Shown here one piece after another: positions 45,798 to 56,290 of a stretch of DNA of 64,000 nt. The DNA is taken from the NCBI GenBank assembly GCA_037349315.1, contig JBAIAC010000006.1, positions 17,519,501 through 17,583,500 on the forward strand, in the 5' to 3' direction. A program made the position numbers and the translations under genes. The stretch is from Chelydra serpentina. Its lineage: Eukaryota; Chordata; Testudines; Chelydridae. The first letter of the stretch is position 1; each line of letters opens with the position of its first letter. The notes beneath the pieces are model-generated. The model was given only the letters and a program-made list of their open reading frames with translations. It did not search any database and was not told where the DNA came from.

Positions 45798-46003
45798 TCT
45801 TCAGCATGTTGTGCCTGCGGTACAAAACACTGACTTCTACCCAGAAAGTCTTCATTTTCTCTGATGCAGTGCAGGGTTGATACTTGGGTCTCTAGTCCTT
45901 TAACCTTCTCTTCCAATATGGAGATCAGCTTGCGGTTCGTACAGACGAAGTCACTTCTATCCTCTGGGAGAAAGACAAACATGGCACATCCTGTGCAGGG
46001 CAC
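45794..46003 (-). pseudogene. CR1 ORF1-like fragment
   Basis: The frame begins MPCTGCAMFVFLPEDRSDFV and continues KLISILEEKVKGLE, which matches the cysteine-containing (PHD-like) start followed by a coiled coil in CR1 ORF1 proteins. ORF1 is an RNA-binding accessory protein of retrotransposition. The expected second cysteine pair is partly altered (VCTNRK). The frame ends soon after [10 protein letters not shown]. Confidence 0.65.
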
Positions 46004-46215
46004 AACAGCTGATCGCTCACTATCCTCAATGTTGTCCTTTTAAGAGCCTCATCAGATGTTGTCTTTACTGCTCAAAGAAATCTGAAAGGCAAAAACACTG
46101 TGTGAGAACTCCCCCCAGGCGAATTCCCAGGCTTTTTTATAAGGCTGCTGGCTCGAAGCATTTGGCCCGGCTCAAAGCCTTCCCTCACACCCTTATTTCA
46201 ATTGTCCTTATCCTG

Positions 46216-46785
46216 TTCTCAGGGGCTTTATGCCACCTTAGCAGTGACTGATGGGTAAACCCAGGCCTGCCTGTTACACTGGGTTCCAGCCCAGGGACTT
46301 AGGACAGGCAGTCGAAGTTCATTCCACCAGATTCCTTGCTGCCACCTCCCTGGACTTCTTCTTACCAAATGTGTCAGCAAGCCTGTCTACGTTCACCTTT
46401 CCTCCATTGCCAGAACTCTCAGGGCTCTCCCATGAAATCCCCAAAACAAAATTGCCAACTTAAATCACATTCTGCCCTTCTTGGGCTTGATTTTTTATCC
46501 CTCTTATGCTTCCCTTACTCAGTTCCTCAGGTAAACACTTCCCAGGGTTCACCACCCGAGTTTGCTTCACCTCTTCACCTCTGCTCTCCTGGGCTTCTGC
46601 AAGCCTTTGCTACTCAGGATGTGATTCCATGGCCAACTATCCCCCTGGACTTCCTCCTTGACTTGCCTGGTCTTTCCATTCCTTAGTCCCACTCTCTAGT
46701 CCCAGGTACCTTCTTTCTTTTCCTGTCATTTTATGGCATAGCAGCCTCAGCATATGTGGCTATGATGGCCACCTACTGCAGTTTT
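46216..46785. other. unclassified C- and T-rich DNA
   Basis: The sequence is rich in cctgggcttctgc- and tccctggacttcttc-type strings and gives open frames of 70 and 116 codons that match nothing I know. It may be the 5' region of the neighbouring CR1 or part of an LTR element. No boundary signals were seen. Confidence 0.3.
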
Positions 46786-46879
46786 TGCATAAGCAAAACT
46801 CTATATCCTCTCACCCACTCCTGTATCATTAAAAAAAAAGCACAATCATGTTTCAATGTTACCTCACTTTCATCAAATG

Positions 46880-47336
46880 TTTCAGACTAAATCCGGCCAC
46901 CCTGAGGCATTTCAGTTCTTCGTAAGGAATTTTTCTTTGTGTAATTCTCCCTGCATTGCCACAGCAGATGCTCAATCGTTATTGGATGTCACATGAGTCA
47001 CACAAACCATCTTTGTGTTTGTTTAGCAAATATAATTTACTGTTCAGGTCACAGTGACCAGTTAGCACTCTAAATATAGTTGCTTGGCTTCTTCTATCAG
47101 AGCTATTAAGTATACCTTTATCCTCAAGTTTAGAACATATTTCATAGAATCTTTGTCCTTTTTCCTCTTGACATTCTTTTAAAGTTCTCTTTTAACCAAA
47201 CTTTTGAAGCCTTGTTTACTCAGAAGCAACTTTGTATCAGCCTCCTCATTTAAGGCATTTTTTGCTGCTTTATCTGTCATTTCATTGCCCAGTATCCCAA
47301 CATTCACTGGAATCCACACTATTACTATAGGAATAC
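46880..47336 (-). pseudogene. RNase H C-terminal part and zinc finger (I-like LINE)
   Basis: Near 47,310-47,255 the reverse strand reads VDSSECWDTGQ in one frame and, allowing a one-base shift, a W-x-P-x-x-x-GI-GNEMTDKAAKNAL string typical of the last RNase H segment. Further on, KELKNVKRKKDKDS is followed by TGHCDLNSKLYLLNKHKDG and LCDSC, the terminal cysteine-histidine motif of I/R1-type ORF2. The fragment ends in T- and A-rich sequence near 46,830. Confidence 0.7.
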
Positions 47337-49062
47337 CTAATTGTATTTTGTAGGTGACAAATCTGAGGAATTGTCACAGATTGAAATGTCACTAGAGGGT
47401 TTTTTGGAACTAATTGATAAACTTAACTGTAACAAGTCACCGGGACCAGATGGCATTCACCCAAGAGTTCTGAAAGAACTCAAATGTGAAATTGCGGAAC
47501 TATTAACTAGGGTTTGTAACCTGTCCTTTAAATCAGCTTCTGTACCCGATGACTGGAAGATAGTTAATGTAACGCCAATATTTAAAAAGGGCTCTAGAGG
47601 TGATCCCGGCAATTACAGACCGTAAGTCTAACATCCGTACCGGGCAAATTAGTTGAAACAATAGTAAAGAATAAAATTGTCAGGCACATAGAAGAACATA
47701 AATTGTTGGGCAAAAATCAACATGGTTTCTGTAAAGGGAAGTCATGTCTTACTAATCTATTAGAGTTCTTTGAAGGGGTCAACAAACATGTGGACAAGGG
47801 AGATCCAGTGGACATAGTGTACTTAGATTCCCAGAAAGCTTTTGACAAGATCCCTCACCAAAGGCTCTTACGTAAATTAAGTTGCCATGGGATAAGAGGG
47901 AAGATCCTTTCATGGATTGAGAAATGGTTAAAAGACAGGGAACAAAGGGTAGGAATAAATGGTAAATTTTCAGAATGGAGAGGGGTAACTAGTGGTGTTC
48001 CCCAAGGGTCAGTCCTAGGACCAATCCTATTCAAATTATTCATAAATGATTTGGAAGAAGGGGTAAACAGTGAGGTGGTAAAGTGTGCAGATGATACTAA
48101 ACTGCTCAAGATAGTTAAGACCAAACCAAACTGTGAAGAACTTCAAAAAGATCTCACAAAACTAAATGATTGGGCAACAAAATGGCAAATTCAATTTAAT
48201 GGGGATAAATGTAAAGTAATGCACATTGGAAAAATAACCCCAACTATACATACAATGTGATGGGGGCTAATTTAGCTACAACTAATCAGGAAAAAGATCT
48301 TGGAGTCATCGTGAATAGTTCTCTGAAGACGTCCATGCAATGTGCAGCGGCAGTCAAAAAAGCATACAGGATGTTAGCAATAATTAAAAAAGGGATAGAG
48401 AATAAGACGGAGAATATCTTATTGCCCTTATACAAATCCACGGTGCGTCCACATCTTGAATACTGCGTACAACTGTAGTCGCCTCATATCAAAAAGGATA
48501 TACTGGCATTACAAAAGGTTCAGAGAAGGGCAACTAAAATGATTAGAGGTTTGGAACGGGTCCCATATGAGGAGAGATTAAAGAGACTAGGACTTTTTAG
48601 CTTGGAAAAGAGGAGACTAAGGGGTGATATGATAGAGGTATATAAAATTATGTGTGGTGTGGAGGAAGTGAATAAGGAAAAGTTATTTACTTGTTCCCAT
48701 AATAGAAGAACTAGGGGCCACCCAATGAAATTAGTGGGCAGCAGGTTTAAAACAAATAAAAGGAAGTTCTTCTTCACACAGCGCACAGTCAACCGGTGGA
48801 ACTCCTTGCCTGAGGAGGTTGTGACGGCTAGGACTATAACAGGGTTTAAAAGAGAACTAGATAAATTAATGGAGATGAAGTCCATTAATGGCTATTAACC
48901 AGGATGGATAAGGAATGGTGTCCTTAGCCTCTGTTTGTCAGAGGGGGGTGATGGATGGCAGGTCCACTCACTCCGGGGCACCTGGCAATGGCCACTGTCG
49001 GTGGACAGGATACTGGGCTGGATGGACCTTTGGTCTGACCCAGTATGGCCATTCTTATGTAC
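47337..49062 (+). mobile_element. CR1/L2-type LINE (TTCTTATG tail), forward strand, nested
   Basis: A 5'-truncated LINE lies inside the reverse-strand I-like element. It retains RT and the C-terminal ORF2 domain and ends gacccagtatggccattctt atg. The family is the same as the short tail at 45.1 kb and the reverse copy at 61.2-62.2 kb. No clear TSD is seen. Its coding region is far better preserved than that of its host, so it is younger. Confidence 0.93.
47341..48895 (+). pseudogene. LINE ORF2: RT and C-terminal domain, frameshifted
   Basis: The RT runs from LNCNKSPGPDGIHPRVLKEL (about 47,420) through PDDWKIVNVTPIFKKGSRGD, IVYLDSQKAFDKIPH with the first catalytic aspartate, VTSGVPQGSVLGPILFKLFI and CADDTKLL with the DD pair (the usual F before ADD is C). 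Three pieces in different frames (47,341-47,625; 47,703-48,260; 48,257-48,895) join with one in-frame stop at about 48,477. The C-terminal domain includes [19 protein letters not shown] and ends MEMKSINGY. The endonuclease is missing. Confidence 0.93.
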
Positions 49063-49389
49063 TATCTTCATAGTTAAGAACAATATTTCATTAAGTCATT
49101 CCTGCTTTTCGAGGCTCCCTTTCTAATTTAAAACCCCAGTCAATTTCCCTAATCCGGTCTGTTTAGGCAAGTTTTACCAATGTCAACAGAAAAATCTAAA
49201 GATGATTGTAAATAAGACTGTCAAGACATATTTATATAGAGAGAGATACAGCTATAGGGCCCAATGTCCCTGACTTAAGCGAGTTCTACATTCCCAGGGC
49301 TTAAAAGATTAGGCCTTTTTAGTTCATTTCTTTGATAATACAATGTTTCTCGTTTCCTGTTTGTGGCCTTTAATCAGCTTTATCAGCCA

Positions 49390-49590
49390 TTAGACTTGAT
49401 AAAGAGTCAGATAGGATAACAGTCATAGTTGGGTGTACATCGTTTATCCAGGTCAGTGCCAATAGTATACACATCAATTCGGCTGTCATAATGGCCTCAA
49501 AATTGGATTGTTTCAGATCTGTTAATTCCAAATCCGGGGATATAAGAGGCCATTCCTACTCTATCAGCATTGAGCCGTCAGTATAGGTTT
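49390..49590 (-). pseudogene. RNase H domain, N-terminal part
   Basis: The reverse strand reads TYTDGS (about 49,585), then SNFEAIMTAELMCILLALTW and VILSDSLSSLMADK (about 49,400). These carry the D, E and D of the ribonuclease H active site in the right order and spacing. The domain would degrade RNA in the RNA:DNA hybrid during retrotransposition. The remainder of the domain lies beyond the nested LINE at 47.2-47.3 kb. Confidence 0.78.
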
Positions 49591-50446
49591 GGCAATGCTA
49601 ACCCCGTTTGCCATGTATTAACTCATAAATCTTAGTTGTCATATATGATGGTTGTGCTCTTTCCTTTGAGTTATTGTATAATTCCACACTCACACCTGGA
49701 GACAACTGTCCTGCTATAGTTTGAGTTCCCATGCCTAAGCTTTTAATTTTGTCCACTCCTTCCTTTTCACCCAAGTTTTTGCCCACATTTGATCCTGTTA
49801 GCATTTGGGAGCTTGTGGTACCCAGTTACTTCTTGCCTAATTAGTTCCCAGCAGTCTTCGTACATTTGTTCAGTACTGCTATTTTCACTATTTCCGTTAA
49901 CCTTAGCCCAAAAGGTTAAATCTAACAATGCCACCCTTAAATGTATAGGCATTTCCCTAGTTGCTACCTGCAGCGCACACAGAGTGTAATACTCACACCA
50001 CATGCGATTTGCAGAGCTTGGGCTTGGATCTGCTCTAATTTTTTAAGTGTTGATTAAGAAGCTGAATTAACGGCACGACATCCATAATCTATAACTGGGT
50101 GTCCTATGCAGCATCAGCATTGTGTTCTTATTTGCGTCCCAATTGTTCCCACCAATACTTTTAAGCAAATTCATCCTATCTGTAGATTTAGTCTTGATGT
50201 TATCTGACCTTCTAAGTTAGTTTGTCATGGACCATAACGCCAAAGAATGTAAATTTTTGAACTACGTGTATTTTTTTCTGTGTAGAGATATAGTTTCCAT
50301 TCTTCCCCAAGCTTCCTTTTTGTGAAGATCATTCCCTTTGTTTTAGCAAACGAGAACTTAAATCCCCAAGTATCTCCCCATTCTGAAATCCCCCTGAGTG
50401 CCTCATTGGTTCACTCCAGAGCTATCTAAAGTATTTTATGTTTGAC

Positions 50447-50635
50447 TCAAATAGCACAATTGTACACAAATAGGATAATACCTATTGCTGCCTGTATACG
50501 CCCCGGGAGATCATTAATCATAACATGAAACCGGGTTGGGCTGATAACACTCCCCTGTGGAGTGCCATTAGTAATTTTATAAATATTCCACAAAGCCACC
50601 CCCAACCTGACATGTATGGTTCTATCACTTGTCAT
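50447..50635 (-). pseudogene. reverse transcriptase palm block (I-like LINE)
   Basis: The open segment includes ITNGTPQGSVISPTRFHVMI followed by NDLPGR, the RT block B, and then IGIILFVYNCAI where the catalytic FADD box is expected; both aspartates are lost. 'GTPQGSVISP' with 'MIND' is characteristic of I/Nimb-type elements rather than CR1, whose copies here read SGVPQGSVLGP. Upstream RT sequence continues to about 51,700 but with frequent stops. Confidence 0.75.
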
Positions 50636-51849
50636 CTCTTAGCCATCAGAACATTCTTCCTCTTATTCCAATTGCAGCTACTTTATACAGCAAGCCTTCC
50701 CTCCATAGCATGTCATATGCTTTTTTCAGAAGTCAAGAAGCTAGCTAACAAAAACTCTGTTCCTCACGTTTTTTTGTATTTCTGTTTCTAATCTTACAAT
50801 ATGATCAGCTGTGCAACTCCCTTTTTCTGAAACCACTTTGTACACAGTTTATAATTTCATTTTTTCTAAGCACACTACTAATCTTTCATTTATCATTCTT
50901 TCCATAATTTTGCCCACACACAATAGGTTTATATGCACCAGGTTTTGTGCATAATTTCCCAGGTTTTTATATCGATATAAACACCACTCATTTCCATTCT
51001 TCCAGCAGTATTTCTTTTCCCATATATTATATAATTTCAATAAAGCTCTTAAACTCCCCTCTGGTAGGTACTTAATCATTAGATTACATATGCAATTTTT
51101 ACCTGGGGTGGTATTTTCCTTTTGTCTATACTTTTTTGAGTTCCTGTATGCTGCAATTTTCATTTGGTATATCATCTTTATAGTCTACCCAGCCATGCAA
51201 GAGCTCACAGTTTTGTTCGGCAAACATTCTCACAAAAAAATTATTTTGATTTGTTTCACTATTAACTTTTTGGAACTCTTTTGCTAAATTGTCCGCTTTT
51301 CCTAAGTTAGAACATTCAGCGTGATCACTTTCTATAAGACCAGGTATAAATTTGTTTTACTTTGTATTCCTTTGATTCTTTTAACTTGTTTATATATCTT
51401 TCTGAAACCTTGGAAATGTTGGTTATTTTCCCACATTACTTTCTCCAACTCTTTCTTTACTTATTTAATAATTCTTTGTGCCACTGCTTTATATCTTGTA
51501 TAGTTCATTAAGTCCATTGTAACTTATTTCTTTCTTTAATTGCTGATTTACATTCCACCTGGGAACATCTCCATTCCACCTGGGAACTGCATTTCTGAGT
51601 TTGCAGCAATTGAATATCTTACATATAGCTAGACTGGCTGCTGTTACACTTTCCCTTTATTATATTATCATGATATTACTCTAGATTATCACTTATACAT
51701 TTGGTATTTAGATACTCAGCACACTTACACTTAAAAGAGTTCCCAATTTGCTTTCCTCTGGCTCCAAGTAGCAATTCCTTCAGTGTTTTCAACATTACCT
51801 TGACCTTGATATGTAATTAGCATAGAGAAGTGATCACTTTCCATTCCAT

Positions 51850-52440
51850 CTTCTTAATAGATTGCCCAGCTGCATTTACTTGCTATATTGCTTTTTGGAA
51901 TCCCCAGATCTGAACAGGAAAAGGTTCCATCCACCAAACTAAATTTAGTAGGTGCTCCAGGATTGAGCAATACCAGGTTGTGCTTGTCAATGAATTGTTC
52001 CAGGCATTTGCCATTATATAGTCAGTTCTCCTGCTTCTCCACAAGTCATTATGGCTATTATGGTCCGCACAGATGTACAGGTCTTTGATACCCTTAACTA
52101 ACTCTTCTGATTCTAGATTGCCTAATTATTTAACATGGGTTGTAAACACTACATTCATATAAAGGTGCTATTATTCTGCACAGGAATCTCTTACAGTGTT
52201 GTACTCAAAACTGAAGTTCTGTACATCTATGTCAATGTAACTAACACCTTCCTTTATAAATATACAGACCCCCCTTTCCTCATTATTTCTCTGTCATGTC
52301 TCATTACATCATATCTTGAAAATCTAAACATAAGCTTTCTCACTAACCATGTTCTTGTACACATCATGTCAGGTTTGTTTTCCATTTCAAAACCAGTTTC
52401 TTTAGTTTAATAACACATGGTCAGGAGTTATGTGCACTCC
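51850..52440 (-). pseudogene. AP-like endonuclease remnant (I-like LINE)
   Basis: The most readable block on the reverse strand (about 52,010-51,880) is NGKCLEQFIDKHNLVLLNPG followed by APTKFSLVDGTFSCSDLGIP, the conserved late part of LINE AP-like endonucleases, which nick the genomic target. Upstream, a cluster of LWRSR/TDY-like residues lies near 52,060-52,020. The frame is broken several times, so no activity is expected. Confidence 0.7.
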
Positions 52441-52469
52441 AGCGAAAATCACCATCAGAACCGTGTTTA

Positions 52470-53400
52470 AACTACATTATTACCTTCAATTAAACTTTTA
52501 TGAATGCAATTTATCGAGAGATTGCCTATATGCAAATATTTTTCTGCTGCTTTTGTTATTTTTTTTATTCTTTCAATCTTCTTCCCTGTCTGTAAAGTGC
52601 AATTAATCACTTCTATCATAAACGGTATAAATTTCTCTTTGCCAGCAAGCAGTACATCTTCATCTATTCTCCTTATATTATCTTCCCTGCCCTGAACTGT
52701 GTGTTGTGGTACCAATAGCTCTTTTCCCTCACTGGCATTTTTCCTACTGTTCCACATTCCACTATGAATCTCTTTTGATAGCTTCGGCATAGGATAGTTG
52801 TAATTTTCTGTATCTCTCTTGCTTGTTTCACTGCCACACTTCCTTTGTATGCTGCATTATACTTATCCCCACAACTGAGGCATTTTAGTACAATTCTCAG
52901 ACAAGTGTTCTCTTTCATATTCATAACACCTCATTTTCCCCTTTTAGCCAGCCACCACATGCCCAAACCTTTGACATTACAACATCTCAGAGGGGCCAGG
53001 ATATATGGTTTAACCCAGAATAATTGATATCCTATATTAACCCTATCGAGTAGCAACTGAATCTTTAAAAGTTACTCAGATGGCTCTGGATGGCTTGTGT
53101 TCTCCCCATTTCCTCCTAATTAGCTGCTTAATAAACAGCATTTGGTCCTTACCTCTCCCCCTTTTAATTTCATCCTTGGTCATGCCTAGTGGAACCCCAT
53201 ACATTACCCCTTTCACTTGTGTCATAAATTTAGGTATCTGGTAAATTGTAGTTTTAATAAGTTTTTCAGCCTATTCCTTATGTGTAAATTCTACTAATAA
53301 ATCTCCATGCTGCATTCTTTTAGCTCGTAATATATCTGCTATCTTGCCTAATCTATTCCACTTTTTTCAAGTGAATAACATGTACTACCTTTACTTCTTC
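52470..53400 (-). pseudogene. ORF1 with three CCHC zinc knuckles (I-like LINE)
   Basis: The reverse strand encodes, over several frames, blocks resembling an ORF1 nucleic-acid-binding protein. Three adjacent cysteine-rich motifs are visible: CQRFGHVVAG, CYEYEREHLSENC and CLSCGDKYNAAYKG. The order and spacing are those of Gag-like ORF1 proteins of I, R1 and Nimb elements. The C-terminal part includes VAVKQAREIQKI and, further on, FIPFMIEVINCTLQTGKK. Several knuckle cysteines or the histidine are mutated, and stops interrupt each frame. Confidence 0.7.
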
Positions 53401-53700
53401 ACTTACTCTTTTTTCCATCCCTGTCTGCTAGGATTTCTTCAGATACAGATATTTCTATCTTTTCTTCTTCCTACTCTGAAGCCATTTCTCATCCCTAGAT
53501 TCTTCTCCCTCATTTTCCAATGTAACCTTTGTCCCTCCATCTCAGCCTGTATTTCCAGCTCTGTTCAGCCACCCATCTGCCACTCAAAGCCCCAGCTCTC
53601 AGAATCTCTCAATCTGCACAGCCAGTCTACAGCCACGCCTGACCAACCTCAGCCCCAGCTCAGCCATCCAGCTGTCTTCTGTTCCAGACTTCCTTTATAA

Positions 53701-53796
53701 CCACCACTCAGCTCATCTCCCAGGAGGAACTCATCTTTAATTGGGGCTGGCCCATCCTTCAGATTCAGTCAGGATGGGGTATATACCTCATCACCA
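53701..53796. other. spacer between LINEs
   Basis: The 5' limit of the I-like LINE is not defined; the stretch 53,520-53,796 is C- and T-rich and may be its 5' untranslated region or flanking DNA. Confidence 0.3.
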
Positions 53797-56185
53797 GACT
53801 CCAGAAATCATAGATTCATAGATTCCAAGGCTAGAATGAATCATTGTGATCATCTAGTCTAACTTCCTGCATAACACAGGCCATAGAACTGCCCCAAAAT
53901 AATTCCTAGAGCAGATCTGTCAGAAAAAACATCCAATCTTGAGTTAAAATGGTCAGTGACAGAGAATCCACCACAACTCTTGGTGAATTGTTCCAATGGT
54001 TAATTACCCTCATAGTCTGAATATGTCTAGGTTCAACTTCCAGACACTGGACCTTTCTTTGCTAGATTGAAGATCCCATTATTATATATTTGTTCCCTAT
54101 GTAGATACTTATAGACTGTAATCAAGTCATCCCTTAGCCTTATCTTTGTTAAGCTAAATAGATTGAGATCTTTGAATTGAACACTATAAGGAATGTTTTC
54201 TAATCCTTTAATCATTCCCAAGGGTCTTCTCAAGATCCTTTCCAATTTATCAACATCTTTCTTAAACTGTGGGCACCAGAATTGGACACAGTATTCCAAC
54301 AGTGGTCACACCAGTGCCAAATATGAAGGCAAAATAACCTCTCAGCTCCTACTTAAAATTCCCCTGTTTATGCACCCTAGACTCACATTAGGTCTTTTGG
54401 CCACACTGTCACATTGGGAGTTCACATTCAGTTGATTATCACAAGCTGCACATCTTTTTCAGAGTCACTGCTTCCCAGCATATAGTCCCCAATCATGTAA
54501 ATATGACTGACATTCCTTCTTCATAGATGTGTACATTTAACCATACCAAAATGGATATTTTTGCATATGCCCAGTTTACCAAGCGATACAGATTGCTCCG
54601 AATCCTCTTGATTATTCATGACTCCCCCAATTTTTATGTCAGCTGCAAACTTTATCAGTGATGATTTTATGTTTTCTTCCAGGTAATTGATAAAAATATT
54701 AAATAAGGAAGGGCCAAGAACCAATCACTCCTGGCCCCCACTGGAAATACATCCGCTTGATGACAATTCCAATGCAGTTACATTTTGAGACCTATCAGTT
54801 AGCCAGTTTTTAATCCATTTAATGTGTGCCATGTTAAATTTAAAATATTGTGAGGTAGCAACTCACATGGCTGACAGAAATTTAAGTATATTACATCAGC
54901 ACCATTATCTTTATTAACCAAACTTGTAATCTCATCAAAAAAGATATCAAGTTAGTACAGGGATCTCAAACTCAAATCACCATGAGGGCCACATGAGAAC
55001 TAGTAAATTGGCCCGAGGGCCGCATCACTGAAACCTTTTCATACAATGATACAAAAGTATAGTCAAAAATGAAAAAAATGAAGAGTAATATAGTATTCTA
55101 TTAAAAGTCAATGTATTAACTTTTTAAAAACTGTAATGCAAAGAGGGGTTTTAATAAAATATAAACACTCAGTAATGTTTGGAGCTTGGCTGCCAGTGGA
55201 GTAGGCACCTATGGCGGGCTGCAGGAAATAACTCCGCGGGCCGCATGTGGCCCGCAGACAACGTGTTTGAGACCCTTGACTTAGTATGACAGGATCTATT
55301 TTTCATAAACCCATGTTGATTCTCATTAATTACATCACCCTCCTTTAATTCTTGATTAATCAAGTCCCATATCAGCTGCACCTTTACCTCTCCTGAAATT
55401 AATGTCAGGATAACAGATCTTTAATTAGTCACATCATCCAATTTATCCTTTTAAAAAATTGCCACATTAGTTTTCTTCCACTATTCATGAACTTCCCCAG
55501 TGGTCTAACACTTATTGAAAATATTAATGTTAAAGGTCCAGCAAGCGCCTCAGCCTCCTCTTTTAAAATGTTTGGATGTGAGTTATGTGGACCTGCTGAT
55601 TTAAAAATGTTTGGCTTTATTAGCTGGTTTTTAACATCCTCCTGAGATACAAGTGGAATGGAAAGAGTGTTATCATCACTATATGTTGAGACTATATCAT
55701 CTGTTGTTTCCCCAAATACAAAACATAAATATTTATTAAACACTTCTGCCTTTTCTACATAACTGATGATTCTATCATTTCAGTCAAGTAATGAACCAAT
55801 ACCATTATCACGATTCTTTTTGTTCCTAATATTTTTAAAATTTCCTTCTTATTGTCCTTAACTATTTTGGCATTGAAGACACTGTCCTATTACTTTCCTT
55901 ATCAGTTTTCTGCAATTCCTAACTTCTGTTTTATATTCATTATTATCAATTTCCCCTTTCTTCCATTTGTTAATATATATTTTTATAGCTGCCTTCATGT
56001 TTCCTCTATGTGAGGTTGTTTATTTAGGCAGCTCAAGCTTCTTAATCAGTTGTAGGATACTGGCATGTTAGGCATCTAGTAAGGTGTTCTTAAAGGATTC
56101 CCAAATATCATTAACATTTTTTTATTATATTCTTCATCAGTTGATTTGGCTCATAATTGCTGTCAACTTTGTGAAATATCTGTAG
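53797..56185 (-). mobile_element. long CR1-type LINE, reverse strand, with a hAT insertion
   Basis: On the plus strand the element begins with the inverted tail atcatagattcatagattcc and tcattgtgatcatctagtct. Reading the reverse strand backwards from there it covers the C-terminal ORF2 domain ([20 protein letters not shown], 54,033-54,299), RT (VLGPSLFNIFINYLEEN, 54,521-54,724), the RT N-terminal block (KSAGPHNSHPNILKEEAEAL, 55,429-55,743) and the linker towards the endonuclease (to about 56,185). With about 2.4 kb it is the longest CR1 here. The catalytic FADD box reads FAADIK, so it is inactive. A 321-bp hAT interrupts it. Confidence 0.88.
54958..55278. mobile_element. complete short hAT element in the CR1 (321 bp)
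   Basis: The ends cagggatctcaaac and gtttgagacccttg are inverted with one difference. The flanks agttagta (54,950-54,957) and acttagta (55,279-55,286) form an 8-bp duplication with one mismatch. CR1 sequence continues on both sides, so the target is known. The interior contains gggccgcatcactga and ggccgcatgtggcccgc but no transposase. The truncated copy at 15.5 kb shares its left end. Confidence 0.93.
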
Positions 56186-56204
56186 CTATAGGCATTAGAA
56201 TAGC

Positions 56205-56290
56205 TAATAGCCTTGTGGTTAGGGCACTCACTTGGGAAGTATGTAGAACCTGCATCTTCTACATGCCCTAACTCCTATACTTTGGCTATT
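56205..56290 (+). repeat. tRNA-headed SINE fragment
   Basis: The string atagccttgtggttagggca followed by ctcacttgggaagtatg corresponds to the tRNA-like head of turtle SINEs (A-box region). The B-box region (acctgcatcttctacatgcc) is degenerate. About 85 bases remain. Confidence 0.6.

Larger units (their letters stand above)
44655..46215 (-). mobile_element. CR1 LINE, reverse strand, missing its endonuclease and 3' end
   Basis: On the reverse strand an ORF1 remnant (about 46,003-45,800) is joined directly to the ORF2 linker and RT (45,797 downwards), then to the late RT region (cagcccaatatgctgttag at about 44,672), where the copy ends without a CR1 tail. The AP-like endonuclease that should lie between ORF1 and the linker is absent, so about 0.6-0.7 kb was deleted. 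A short forward LINE tail is inserted at about 45,111-45,258. Confidence 0.85.
46790..53700 (-). mobile_element. RNase H-encoding non-LTR retrotransposon (I-superfamily-like), reverse strand, split
   Basis: Reading on the reverse strand, recognisable domains come in the order of a complete element: ORF1 with three CCHC-like knuckles (about 53,380-52,470), AP-like endonuclease (about 52,400-51,850), RT (palm block about 50,635-50,447), RNase H (about 49,590-49,390, concluding at about 47,320-47,220) and a C-terminal zinc finger (about 47,060-46,930). A forward LINE of 1.73 kb interrupts RNase H. That leaves about 5 kb of element, close to full length, but with many stops and frameshifts, so it is old. 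An RNase H after RT excludes CR1, L1 and RTE and fits the I/Nimb/ingi/R1 group. Clade is not resolved by eye. Confidence 0.75.

Noticed and set aside
45532..45864. 110-codon forward frame
   Set aside because: Antisense of the CR1 linker and RT; a shadow of the reverse-strand element.
48520..48885. 121-codon reverse frame
   Set aside because: Antisense of the LINE C-terminal domain.
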